Shown here piece after piece: positions 50,785-62,013 of a stretch of 64,000 nucleotides of DNA. The stretch is taken from the NCBI RefSeq assembly GCF_003073045.1, contig NC_037590.1, forward strand, positions 3,498,016 through 3,562,015, in the 5' to 3' direction. Position 1 is the first letter of the stretch. Every line of letters begins with the position of its first letter. Origin of the DNA: Pomacea canaliculata. Taxonomy: Eukaryota > Mollusca > Gastropoda > Architaenioglossa > Ampullariidae. Both the position numbers and the translations under genes were made by a program. The notes under the pieces were generated by a model. The model saw nothing but the letters and a program-made list of their open reading frames with translations. It ran no database searches and had not been told where the DNA came from.

Positions 50785-53105
50785 ATGACTGACATGCAGA
50801 CTGAAGCAGAAGTCCTCCAGGCGTGCGCCCGAGAGACATGGAAGCTGGAAAACTACAGAACTCGTCGACAGCACTTCCAGGCGGTCCTAGAGGACTTTCA
50901 AACCAAGTAAGTGAAGGAGCTTTGATGTTTCACATCGATGAAAGCGAAAGCCAGGATATAATTTAAGCTTTCGATTACGTACAACAAACATAATTGTGTT
51001 GCCTATTTAAAGCTGAACACATCATTTCCTTGCGAAAAAAGATGATCTAAGTACAGTGGAACTCCGGTTATTCGGTCTTCAATTAACAATGCATTCGGTT
51101 ATCTGGGATCAGCTTTTAAAAAAATGCTAGACATCACAAGACCGCCAACAATTCCGATGACAGGAATGTACACTATGTGTGTGTGACAGCTTTCAGTTTT
51201 CTTTCTTGAGCATGAAGTGGATTCAAACTTTCTAAGAGACATCCTAACACCTCGCAAACTTCGCTCGTCAATAAAATTAAAGCACTGCAAGAACACAAAG
51301 CAGCGTCTCCTCTCTGATTTTTTTTTCAAGAAAACTTCGTAAACAACACAAGAAAGGTGAGAATTTCACTGTAGACACCTATTCTAGCATTGTTTTTACG
51401 GATGATAATCCGTAATTTTTTTCTGGATGACAGGTGCCGGATGGTTGATGTTCCACTGTACCTGCATCACTTTTAGAAAGTAAAGTACAAAGCGTTCAGG
51501 GTCACGTGACATAGGTCGGAGAGGGGCTGATCAAGAACTCAAAGGAGTTACACCCATGTATATCAATCTGTTGATCATATGATATACCATCACTGAGAAG
51601 TGAGAAACTGTAGCACGTCTAATGAGTTGCTCTGTTTTATCACTCGAAAACGAGTCTGTTCATCTTTTTAAAATGTTTCAGTCCGGCAAAACAACCTCTG
51701 CAAAAATATGGTCGGTCGGTCGGTCGGTGGGTGGGTGGGTCGGTCGGTCGGTCGGTCGGTCGGTCGGTCGGTCGGTCGGTCGGTCGGTCGGTCGGTCGGT
51801 CGGTCGGTTGGCGAGTTAGGGGGTTAGTTGATTCTTTTGAATGAAATCTGTTATCAAACACCTCTTGGCAGGTACGGGGTTCTCCGAGGATGCCATCCGC
51901 TGAAGCGAATCAAGCTGCGGACCGCAGTCAGAGACGCCTCCCGCGCTGCATCTCGAGTACTGCTAGCAGACGACTCATCGGAATTCGATTGGACGGACTG
52001 CACAAATAATCAGCAGCACTTACTGAAAATCGAAGAAATTCAAAGAGGTCAGAGAAGTGATAATTTATCACGTTTGTCCCTCTTTCACTTTCAGGTTGTT
52101 GTTTTTTTTTTCAGTCACAGCTACAATGTCGTGCATGTGCGCGGTGTAGTTTAAAATGACATAAGCACTCTGTCGGTCTAAGGTTGTTTTGTTTTTTAAC
52201 CCGAAAATATGAACGAACTTTTAACCAAATTTGGAGGAAGTTTTATCAAATTCTCGTCTACGAACTTTAGCCTTTGTTTTGGTCAAACTGTCGTCAATAT
52301 TAGTCCAAAAAGGAAGAGACATTAAGAACAGGGCGGCAAAGATTATATAAGACTAGACTTGTTAATCCAACGATTTTACTTCATCGTGAACACGTTTGTT
52401 GTTGCACGTGCGAGTTATCTTGGGAGAATGGATTTGTTTCAGTCGTCCTTCGTGATTGATTTCACCGTCACTTCTTCTTCTTAGGTCTGATTCTGTCTGG
52501 AAAAAAATGATTCACCATCTTCCTCCAGAAACAGCTTTATTTTGCGGCACTTCAAGTATTACAATAAATATCCTATCACTAAATTCGTGGCATTTTTGTT
52601 TGTCGACCCTGAGTCCAATTTCTGCCAAAAAATTGTGTGGCCCGTGTCAGCATCAGAGGCGGACAAAAAATAAGGAAAGGTAGAAAGGAATAGAACAAAG
52701 CTCAGGAGAGAATAAAAGAAGTTTGCTTAAAATTGTGAAGATGGCGGAAGGACAACATCTGCCTATCTTTTATCTTCATTTCAATTTAAAAGTCTTCAAT
52801 TTTCATTTACTAATTGCTTACTGTCCATTTTATGTTTTTTAGAGTTGGCTGGTCGTCAACTGACACAGGAGCAGCTGGCGGAATATCTCAAAGTCCAGCA
52901 GCATGAAAGTGAAGAAGAGGACAAATTGTTGACTGTGATGAGAAGACTTTTAAGCCGAGTAGAAAGGCTACACTACGAGTACATCAACAGTGTAGACTCC
53001 AGTCCCTACCAGATGCTGAAACAAGAGGTGATACGGATTATCGCTGATTACGAAAACGTATCGGATCATATGTTGGAGATCCTGCAGGTACAGAAAGGAC
53101 ACTAG
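50785..53105 (+). CDS. Unrecognised helix-rich protein, tandem family member B (3 exons, 186 aa)
   Basis: Coding exons: 50785-50906, 51872-52047, 52843-53105, with the same phases (2, 1) as members A and C. It begins MTDMQTEAEVLQACARETWK. Exon 2 carries KYGVLRGCHPLKR and RDASRAASRVLLADDSSE, clearly alignable to member A. Exon 3 carries LTQEQLAEYLK and a long charged helix. There is no signal peptide or membrane span. A polypyrimidine-AG acceptor ending at 50766, just before the ATG, suggests an untranslated upstream exon. A GTAAGA donor at 48825 following a purine-rich stretch is a candidate for that exon. Intron 1 contains a 405-bp pogo-like element and a GGTC microsatellite. A poly(A) signal lies 41 bp past the stop. 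The function is unknown. Confidence 0.76.
51054..51458. mobile_element. pogo-like MITE (405 bp)
   Basis: The left end CAGTGGAACTCCGGTTATTCGG and the right end (…CCGGATGGTTGATGTTCCACTG) are imperfect inverted repeats flanked by TA. Its termini share CAGTGGAA with the Tigger-like element at 23.7 kb, but the internal sequence differs and no transposase is visible. It lies in intron 1 of helical family member B. The ends are more diverged than those of the 823-bp element, so it is probably older. Confidence 0.75.
51710..51808 (+). repeat. (GGTC)n microsatellite
   Basis: About 24 tetranucleotide units with a few GGTG variants, in intron 1 of helical family member B. They give spurious open frames of repeated PTDR and VGRS on the two strands. 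Confidence 0.98.
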
Positions 53106-53145
53106 GCTGCTGGTGTACAGCAATGTGGCGCACCCTCAAAATGGC

Positions 53146-53151
53146 AATAAA
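53146..53151 (+). promoter_or_regulatory. Poly(A) signal AATAAA, helical family member B
   Basis: AATAAA 41 bp after the stop codon, similar in spacing to member A. Confidence 0.65.
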
Positions 53152-53154
53152 TAT

Positions 53155-55848
53155 CAAAGTTACATGAGTAAAAGGTACAAAACAAAACCTGTCATAGACA
53201 CATGCGACACCCTTGTATTTCGAACGTGTTTATGTGATTGACCTATAAAGGTATGACATATATGTTCATTACATGCATGTATATATACCTACTTTCCATA
53301 TATATGTACATAAATACATAATTATATATATATACACAAAAACATATGTTTTGTGCTCTGTTAATAACAAATGATGCGTGCTGTTAAAAAAATTGGTAGC
53401 CACGTGAAGTTGCCTTTTCTACTGAAGAAAGAAAGCAATATGGGATTGCCGTTATTTAAATTCCAAACACATAAATACTAGTACCTCGTGGTGGTGGTGT
53501 GAGCGTGCTTATATCATTTGCATGCATTCAACTTTTTAGCTCGTAATCGTTCTGCTAGTTTTTAGGAAAAAGATGAGTGGACACTAATAAGCAGTTTTAA
53601 GGACCTCAGGAACGGTCTGTCGGTCCAAATATTTATAAATATATTTAGTGAATTAGTCTTTTGTACAATAAGCTGAGCTTACGCTTGCAGAACCTGACAC
53701 CATTACAGTGTCCGAGATCAAACACTAAAAAGCGAATGTTGTTGCGAGCAGTCCTAAGGAAGTTAGTTTTTCCACCTAAAGATGATTTCCCACTGAGGGA
53801 AGAGGGGTGTGCAGGAAACGGAAGTACCCGGAGAAAACCTCCGACAGATGGCCCTGCGAACAGATGTCACATACAGAGACTGTCCCGACACGAGATCCGA
53901 ATCAAGCGCCTCTGAAGTGGCGATAAACGAGTGTGTTAATCAATACTCTTTGGGCCAGGGTCACTGCATGGGGTCAGGTCATGTGTTTATCTCGACTCCG
54001 TGTAAACAAAGGTGAAGGACAAGAAGGTGGCAGTCCTGTGTCACAGACTACGCTGTTAGATGACAAATAGGATGATGAGCGGAAATATGACAGCACTCAA
54101 CCAACAGATATTCTCGTACGCTCTGCTTCCGGCTGTGCTGACGTAGTCTGTGGGCTGAGGGGTAGAGATAAACTGTGTTTAGCAAACAGTCTGCACTCCA
54201 TACTGATGACCACTGGCGTTGGTAAGACGTCTGCTTCGATGCTGCCCTGCATTCGGTGACAGCTCAGACAACGGTACGTGTTTTAGGTTAAAAAATTTAA
54301 TTTGAAATGAAAGTTTTGAGGGGTAGGTGGACGGGTGGTAGTCTATTACTTAATTGCTGCGAAAGTTTCGATAGCAATGATGACAGTGATTATAGTTGAT
54401 GATGAGCGTTCAGAGAAATATGGACGAACGTTTGAGCAAGTTTGACAAAGTTTTTCTTTTATATAACTGTTAGATAAAAGCTTCGCCACTCTTGCTCGGA
54501 CGTTTTTCTGCGTTTGTCTGGTTAAAGAACGGCCTTTACTCCTCCACAAAGCTTATCTCGAAAATACAAAATGTTCTTCTATAGAATGTTGTATGAATCA
54601 TCCAGTGTGAACACTCTTTGTGACACTGCCAGTAATTAAAGCCGATTACGATGCGTGTACTCTCTGCTGGCCTCATGCCATGCCCTGTAACACCATCGTC
54701 ATTGTTTCCTGCAGCACGTGAGATTGTCTGTCTGGCTTCCTGCACAGCTTGTCGCGTGTTTACAGCCCAGAATAACTCATCTATCTCTATAGTCTATACG
54801 ATCAGGATTTTATAGACCATTTTTTTAATTAACAAAACAGAAGCCAAATGGTAATTATCAGCAAGACATTGGTGATACCCGAATGTGGAGTTTATATTTA
54901 CACTAGCCGTGCAGCTCTCAATGGACGTTACGGAATAATTATTATTTTATGGATTGGAATCACAAATAGTAGACCTGCATGAGTGCTATTACTTTATTCC
55001 GTTCTTAAACTGCATGGATTAATTGGAAAAAGCACGACCAGACCTCCCTTTTATTTAATAAACGTGAACTACTTCTGTGGAAATTAATGGGGGACAATGA
55101 CTAAGCCTGAAGCATGGCTGTCGACTGTTTTAAATCGCTGGTGGTCCGTGATGTTTACAGTGTTAGGTGCTAACAAATAAAAACAAAGTACACACTTTTG
55201 TTGCTTATCAAGCTACAAACAGTTCCGCTCAGCACACACCTGCTGATCTCTCAGGACAGGTCATTGCAGGCCTACCTGTGTTTTTCTTGTCTGCCTCGCA
55301 ACAGTTCGCTGTGGTCTAGTAGTTGATGGTGGCTCATCAGTCATCAGTTATCAGTCTGCGGTGACCCAGCACAGGTCAGTCTGTAGCTCACATTTACATG
55401 TGTCAGCGATGAAGAGCAGCGAGCCAAAGTTTGACAGTTCGATCATTCCGGCCGAGATGTCCGTCACTGAAGATGATTTAAACTAGTCAAGACCTTACTT
55501 CAAGTAAACTAAAACTCGAAACTTCTTTCTTGAGTAAACGTTTTCATCGTTTAGTACTGACGAGGTAGAACTTTTTTAAATATGTCCGTTAGTGTCTGAG
55601 GTTAAAGGATCGCGAGTCGTTGGTTTATATCTTAGCTCCAATACATTCTTTGGATATAAAGCCATGAAGTAGAAGGCCTGACCGTTGGTGTGTTTCTGGT
55701 TGATTGGCTTTTGTTGTTTTTGTTTTTTGTTTGTTTGTTGTTGTCTTTTTACTTTCATCACTGTTCACTTTCTGTGGAGTGCATCTTCTGTATGTTGTTT
55801 TCTCTCAAGACCCGATGCTACAGATTTGGTGGACAACTCCAGACTAGG
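53155..55848. other. Gap between helical family members B and C
   Basis: Holds TA/CA microsatellites near 53.3 kb and the SINE-like core repeat at 53.8 kb. Possible untranslated first exons of member C lie at about 54.2 or 55.37 kb (GT donors after purine-rich sequence). Confidence 0.45.
53795..53945 (+). mobile_element. SINE-like conserved-core repeat (MetaSINE-type candidate)
   Basis: This contains GGAAGTACCCGGAGAAAACC and ACACGAGATCCGAATC, a conserved core shared by several animal SINE superfamilies (the CCGGAGAAAAC motif). It is in the gap between helical family members B and C. The open frame across it is not a gene. The family assignment rests on recall of the core motif and is tentative. 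Confidence 0.45.
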
Positions 55849-57321
55849 ATGCAGGAGGTTTCAAAGGCCGAGCTGCGAGAACAAGATGTCCGTGTCACGA
55901 CTGAACTGAAAGAAGTCCTGGAACAAAGCAACGACCTACGGCGAATTTTTAATCAGCTTAAAAGAAGGTCTGCTTTGAAAGTTGTCCAGTAGTATCTGTA
56001 TCCATGTTACTTCTGTTACAGATGCTTGTCACATACAAAAATGAGAAAACATGTAAATAATTGCACCAACCTCTTAGTACTAGAACTAAAATATCTAAAC
56101 GTACATTTTCTGGGCATAGAATCACGGGGGAAGGAGGGGTTCGATCAACGTTCAATATCAAATAACATCATTGGCATGACTTAAGGAAGTAGCTGCCTTT
56201 AAAAAAAACTGGTAAATGGAAGCCTTCGCTTACAGAGCCTTATGTGCTGCATCCCAAAAATAGCTGTCTGAATTTTTCGTTTTCTACCCAAACTTTTCGA
56301 GAGGCATATATTAAGACCACGATGAATTTCAAATAACATGCTCCGTATTCGTCATAAAGTTTGATCCTAAATTTGCACAGCTTGCTGTTGTTTGTTTTGC
56401 TTTGTTTGTTTGCCAAACTAAAGATGAAATGTAAATACACTCATAATCAACATGTTTGTTGAAGCTATGACAAAAACCAGGACCTCTGCTGTCCCTGTCT
56501 GTATGGTTCCTTGAGGCGAATGATACATGAAGCATGCGCTCAGGCTTCTCGGACAAAGAGCCACTACGACACTAGAAATAAAAAATCCAGGAAAGAGGCG
56601 AGAGGAGTGGTAACGCGCCTTTTAGATGAAGCCAAGAGCATCTCTGAAGCTGGCCAGGCAATCATGCACTTGGACGACGAGAGAGAAAGTAAGTCCTACC
56701 TGCGAGCTGGGGTAGCTGTAAGGAAGAAGTGAAAGACTGGAATCGAATTTTTTTTTTTTAAATAATGAAGAGAAGGATGTGAGGAGATGAAAGTTGTTTG
56801 GTTGGCTGATTGTTGTTATATGCCAAGTCACCAGCTTTGGCAGACCCGATAATTTTCTCTATCTAACCCGACAGAGAAAAAGAACTTTTATCTTTCATAA
56901 GCTAAGGCTAAACGCGCACAACAGTGAGAAACTGCAGATCGAACCCACGATCCACTAGTTACAAAGTTATCAAAGAGTGCTCAATTGTATTCATTTTCAT
57001 TTTTATTCTACATTCCTATGCACCATTCCAACAAGTATTTTTTCTGCAGAGTTAAAAAGACTGAGCAAGAAAGAGCTAAAACGTGACCTTGAGCAGAAAC
57101 AAGCAACTTTGGGTCTCGAAAAGATGGCCATTCAGCAAATGAATAACCTTCTTCAGGAGCTGGAGCGTCTAGAGGTGGAGGTCAGAAGATACTGGGTGTG
57201 GTCCCGCAAAGACCTCTTGGTGCGCGGTATTGAGAACACACTTTACGCATTTGAACAGTTGAACTGTTCAACCCCAAGAGAACCAAGACAGCAGCAACAC
57301 CGTCGAGGATATCAAGTATGA
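55849..57321 (+). CDS. Unrecognised helix-rich protein, tandem family member C (3 exons, 187 aa)
   Basis: Coding exons: 55849-55967, 56516-56688, 57050-57321, with phases 2 and 1 as in members A and B. Exon lengths (119/173/272) track those of B (122/176/263). The first donor (gtctgc) is weak and the exon 2 acceptor (ttccttgag) is unusual, so that boundary is the least certain. Exon 2 opens RMIHEACAQASR and contains GVVTRLLDEAKS. Exon 3 contains LSKKELKRDLEQKQATLGLE, corresponding to LTQEQLAEYL in B, and a long Leu/Glu-rich helix, possibly a coiled coil. The C-terminus is Gln/Arg-rich. It is more diverged than A and B are from each other. An 11-codon upstream ORF (55815-55847) ends one base before the start codon. 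Function unknown. Confidence 0.68.
56812..56978 (-). mobile_element. tRNA-derived SINE
   Basis: On the minus strand an A-box-like GAGCACTC is followed, at tRNA spacing, by GTAACTAGTGGATCGTG and the B box GGTTCGATC. A tRNA-unrelated body follows (GCGTTTAGCCTTAGCTTATG, then AAAGATAAAAG) and ends near TTGGCATATAACAAC. The copy sits in intron 2 of helical family member C, about 70 bp before the exon 3 acceptor. The exact ends are approximate, and no target-site duplication was confirmed. Confidence 0.6.
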
Positions 57322-57468
57322 GAAATGTCTGCATCAACCTCGATAAACCGGTTACAGCTCCCAGTATGTCGCCGGCTGTGCGAGTCAGCCATGCAGAACA
57401 TGATCAACGGGGGCTTGTAACATGTGTTCCTCCGCCTAATGCACGTACCTCGATCATGAACTCATATC

Positions 57469-57474
57469 AATAAA
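57469..57474 (+). promoter_or_regulatory. Poly(A) signal AATAAA, helical family member C
   Basis: AATAAA about 150 bp after the stop codon. A second one follows at 57536-57541. Confidence 0.55.
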
Positions 57475-57583
57475 TGTCCATGCCTAGATCGACTTGGACT
57501 GTGGACATTCCTGTGTCAGGTTCAGCTGGACAAACAATAAACATGACCATGCATTAGAATAAAGGTTGGTGGGATTATGAAGT

Positions 57584-57668
57584 TCTGTTTAATTGGTGGG
57601 AATTGTTTGAATCATTATGTACAGCTGATGCTCTGTTTAATTGGTGGGAAGTTTTTGAATAATTATGT
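57584..57668 (+). repeat. Short tandem duplication (two 37-bp copies, 48-bp period)
   Basis: Copies at 57584-57620 and 57632-57668 share TCTGTTTAATTGGTGGGAA followed by TTTGAAT.ATTATGT, with few differences. They lie just downstream of helical family member C. Confidence 0.9.
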
Positions 57669-57679
57669 GTATTCATGTC

Positions 57680-59050
57680 GTCAATTAGTAACTTTTTTCC
57701 AACTCGTGCACAAGCTGATTAGGTCACATACAATAATAAATACAGTATAATAATATATTGGTGACACACATACTTCCCCTGATATGGGAACACATGGCAT
57801 CTACAATATATTTTTTACAAAAACTCACTTCACCCTAATATCATACACCTCCGTCTGACCAGTTAACTGACTCAAAGCATATCTCATGCACTTAGATACA
57901 ATTAAACAGGACTGACACAAAGTACAAGAGCATAACATTCTCAGAGCTATTACACAGACTGGAAAAGATAGCTTTTTAAAGACATTTTGAAGCTGTTTGC
58001 AGTATTAGTACTTGGTACAGTTTTCTTTATCAGCCTGCAAGTCAGTATCTGTCTGCAAAGTCCATGATGATGGTCATAACAATGACTTGATGATACTGAT
58101 GGCAGCAGTTATGCAGACAGTTACAATAATGACAGCAATGTACCAACCTTTGCCCTCCATCACTTTCATACACATGCTTAGTGCAATCTACATTGCATAA
58201 ATGTAATAGGAGTCTTGCTGAAACACCCATGATAAAATGTCAGCAGTTTGCAATACTCACTGTTGCTTCAAAAATTGATCTGACTGTACAAGTTATACAA
58301 AACGGTGTCCTTAACAGCGAAGGAGAGGTACAGATTTTCTGGATCTCTGAATAATTGTTAGTGTTTAAATATTACCAAAATAGGGCCTACTTAAATTAAT
58401 GTTCCTCTTTTATTTATGTTTGCTTTCTTATGCACCTCTAACGAATTGTTGTTTATGCAATAATAGTCAAAAGCGTCATTACAACTCTAAATCAACAAGA
58501 CATTGTCTCATAATCAAGCACATGACTAAGTTGCTTATGACTGTAAAATATATAACTTCTATATGTAATCAGCATAAGATTCCTGATATGATTGATTATA
58601 GCATCAGTTCTGTTTGAGCTTATCTTGAAACATTACAGAAAAATCACTATGCCAAGCATTAGACTGGAATCTTAAACACCTTGGTAGTTTAACAGTAGGG
58701 AACATTTTGTACACCAAATAAAATTTAATTATAGTCTTGCACAGATGCGGATACATGTTTTCTTCTCTGTGCAACTTTTTCTCATTATCAACATCTGTAT
58801 AATGGCATATAATCTAGATAGTTCAGTGATTTCTGCACAGACCATACTAACAGCCAGTCAGTCCTATTACACTCTTTAGGTCTCACAGTCCTGCCTTTCT
58901 TAACTTACTGTACATCTTGTTCACTGCACTCAAGTCAGTCTTTGTTTAAATAATACCTGAGACCTTTACCTTCAGATCTGAAGGACAAGACATTCTCAGG
59001 GCTTAAAGACAACAACATTTGAGTGGCACATTTCTCAATACATGCACAGC
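57680..59050. other. AT-rich intergenic gap between convergent genes
   Basis: Between the 3' ends of helical member C (+) and BOLA1 (-). No open frame above about 75 codons and no recognised repeat. It may include an extended 3' untranslated region of either gene. Confidence 0.5.
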
Positions 59051-59051
59051 T

Positions 59052-59057
59052 TTTATT
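59052..59057 (-). promoter_or_regulatory. Poly(A) signal AATAAA, BOLA1
   Basis: Minus-strand AATAAA about 62 bp after the BOLA1 stop codon. Confidence 0.55.
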
Positions 59058-59118
59058 TGGTAATATTTAAATTCAGATAGATTAATACTAAGAAACACAC
59101 ATCAGAACCATATGTTTG

Positions 59119-62013
59119 TCACAAGCCTGCCCCACCCCTGCATGGTGGTGATGGGTCCACTTTTTGTGAACTCTTCTCCCACTGACTTGAAGTTTTGGCC
59201 TGTTAAGAAAAAAATATATATATATATAAAGAAAGGAAAAAGGTTTCCAAAATTGTTTCCTACAAATTAATTCAAAATTTCCCTAGAACTAAAGGTTTTA
59301 GCTGTCTCATTTAAAATTGTTTTTACATATCGAATATGAAAATGTGGTTGTTCATTTTACACACTATTAAACAGTGTAAACACAAATATACACACACAAA
59401 GCATGCTCACAAAACTTTTTAAATAAAAGAAGCAAGAAATCTGTAAAGAACTGAATTGAGCAACATTATGGCTTCTACAGAACTTAAAAGACATTTCAGT
59501 TTCAGCTTAAATACCAAAAAAACTATTCACGTTCTGCAAAAACGTAAGAATGTAAAATTATCAAGTAGCTTACAACAATGGACAATGCATGTAATCCTTT
59601 GGAAAACTCCTCTTGCAACAAGGTATTGATTTTTCTATGTCTCTGAAATTACAATCATTTAAAGACTGTTTTTATGTGATTCTCCAAAAGATATTTTTTA
59701 TATTAAAAAGAGCCTATCATATTAAAATCATAAATGTAAGTGCAGTGGTGATGCTGCTACTAAATGAAACATACTAAGTCAACCCTGATGTTCCTAGGAT
59801 TTAAAAACTATTGCCAAAATGAGGAAGACTTAAATCTGTCATGTGCACACAGTTGGCATTTTCCATTAACTTTAAATGAACTCCTGCAAATCAAATTTTC
59901 CAGCTTATAATAGAGCTCAGTTCTCTTTCATTAATCTAGGCAAAGAAAAATAGTTTCTCACCTCAACTAAGGACACACCCTCAAAGGCATCTGATACCAC
60001 AACAACCTTAAAGTGTGTCTCTGACCCTAATGATAAAGACAACAATGTTATAAGTGAAGCAAGTTCTGCTGAATAATAAATGGTTGCATCAAAGGACATT
60101 ATTTGCTATACTCAGAAACAAAGTATATAAACACATTGTCATAGCTTCAGCTATAATTAGTACTGCTATGGATGAAAATTCACTTTTAAATTATGCATCC
60201 ATGATAGAAAAAAATCCCTTTACATGCCCATGAATGTTTTTTTGGTTGGTTTTTTTTTTTTTGCCATCAAAAATTTTGCACTACACTGTCATTTACTTCA
60301 TTTAATACTATCTCATCTTCTCCTTGAATGCAGTGAAAAGATCCTCAACATTAGCTGATTATTTACATATACAATTACTCAAACATAAACCTTTTTCCAA
60401 GCTCCAAATACTCTATAGTTAAGTGTAGAAAAAAACACTGAACAGTAAACCAGGAAATGCTCTTACCTTTGGGAACATTGTGCATATAACTCTCATTAAC
60501 AACGTCCAGTACTTTGGGCTGAAATTAGGCCAAAAACATAAAGTTGCACAAAATTTTGTTCATTTTCTCAGCACATTTCTGTATAAAAAAGGTAAGAAAT
60601 CCAAAAGTAAGCATGGTAAATATTATTTGTAAAATATGATATTTCATGTCATATGTTTTAAGTTCCACCCTAATCATATTTTATGCAAATCAAATGATCT
60701 CTAATGTTCATACAGTGATTTAAATACCTGTAACAATAGATTTATCCCATAATTTTATAGAATGTTACAATTGTTTATCTCAAACAATGTACATCCATCT
60801 TTAAAATTAGTGTTCCTCTAAATAGCAAAAATGGTACATCTTACCTGAAATGTTGTGCTAAGTTTATCTCTGATGGAATTTTCCAATGGCTTCTGGTCAC
60901 AAAAAAACATATTTTAAGTTCTTGCTGCATTGTACATCAATGTCATCACTCATATAAATAAAATATTCAAAATATACAAGTTCAAAATTATTTTAATAGT
61001 TTAATAGCATTTGCTATGTAGTGAAAGTTAATAACACACAAAACAAAATCAGTAAGTAAAATGTAATGCCGTGGGTTTATGCGCATATGCAATAATGGAT
61101 TTGTAAAGCGCATTTTCATGATCTGACTTTTGCCTTTGGAAGACATTATTTTGAGTCCTTTGAAGTCTTTGGTCAGTTAGGGAAATTGACAAATAGAGAA
61201 TTGCAAATATCTAGCTATCACAAAAACAGACATGGTGGCAAAAACTGACAGGAAAGAGTCAGATGTGACCAATCCTGCAAAGTTCAATGAAAATAGACTT
61301 CCACACTGCATTGATGTGAGATTCAAGAGAAAATGATGTGTTGAAAGTAACACCAAGACTCTAAGCAGTCTAGGAGAGTGAAACGTTAACCCTAGAGAAA
61401 GCAGTAGAAGGTGGCAGAGGATACTGTGTGTTGTGTGGTGGTACAGACTGTATATTTTGTGTTATGTGGTGGTGCAGAACTGCTGGAGCTTGAAAACGAG
61501 GCTCGATGCTAGCAATTGCGTATCATCAGCATAGATGTGATGCTGCAGGCCAAAGTGGAGGATGGTGGAACTAAGTCGCTGGATGTACACAATGAATAAA
61601 AAATGCCCAAGAACAGAGGCACCCCAAACTTCACAGGAGCAGGCAAAAGATGTGGTGCCACAACTACCATATATTGGATGCAATAAGACAGGTAGGACCA
61701 GAAACATTTCAAAACAATAGGTATAACCACGTAAAAATGTGTGATTACGCAAATGCGTATATGGATAAAATTCAGCTTAACTGTATGTTTACAAATGTTT
61801 ACAAATGCAGTGATAAGATGGCAAAAACTATTTTGCTGATCGATCATCAATCATATATTTTAATGACTTTTATAAACCTGTTAATGTTTATAATACCTGG
61901 ACCATGGCACTCATTTGTCGACAATGGCTTGATGGTTGTGTCTGAACAGGTACCACAGACCTGAAAAGGTTTAATTTACCGAAAGGTGTAGCACCACTCA
62001 TGGATCTTGCCAT
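59119..62013 (-). CDS. BOLA1: BolA-like protein 1 (complete, 6 exons, 143 aa)
   Basis: Coding exons on the minus strand, 5' to 3': 62013-61897, 60892-60845, 60518-60467, 60026-59962, 59642-59574, 59199-59119, all GT-AG and in phase. The N-terminal ~35 residues are Arg-bearing and acid-free (MARSMSGATPFGKLN), consistent with a mitochondrial presequence. The BolA domain runs from about residue 40 to 125: KPLENSIRDKL, then VNESYMHNVPKGSETHFKVV, SDAFEGVSLVERHR and GLHALSI. The C-terminal cluster-ligand histidine of the family is present (His112), as is the RHR motif, although the usual following LVN is replaced by KIN. The C-terminus AKTSSQWEK...DPSPPCRGG matches the BOLA1-specific tail rather than BOLA2 or BOLA3. 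In the family, BOLA1 works with glutaredoxin 5 in mitochondrial Fe-S cluster handling. It is head to head with DCTN4. Human BOLA1 has 137 residues. Confidence 0.9.
61090..61760 (-). mobile_element. Decayed non-LTR retrotransposon (LINE, Jockey/CR1-like) reverse transcriptase fragment
   Basis: Minus-strand frames show WSYLSYCIQYMVVVAP, then GHFLFIVYIQRLSSTI and HHIYADDTQLLASS, which is the RT catalytic YADD block. Post-RT pieces resemble LDYCNSLFVGLP (here LDICNSLFVNFP at about 61180-61215). At least two frameshifts and several stops separate the pieces, so it is a dead 5'-truncated copy. Sequence near 61100-61130 (GCGCTTTACAAAT on the minus strand) resembles a LINE 3' end. It lies in BOLA1 intron 1, in the same orientation as BOLA1. 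Confidence 0.8.

Noticed and set aside
51640-51861. Repeated PTDR / VGRS reading frames
   Set aside because: They are translations of the GGTC microsatellite.
44657-57321. Assignment of the helical family to TNFAIP8-like proteins
   Set aside because: Helical and of similar length, but the order and identity of the conserved motifs of that family are not present.
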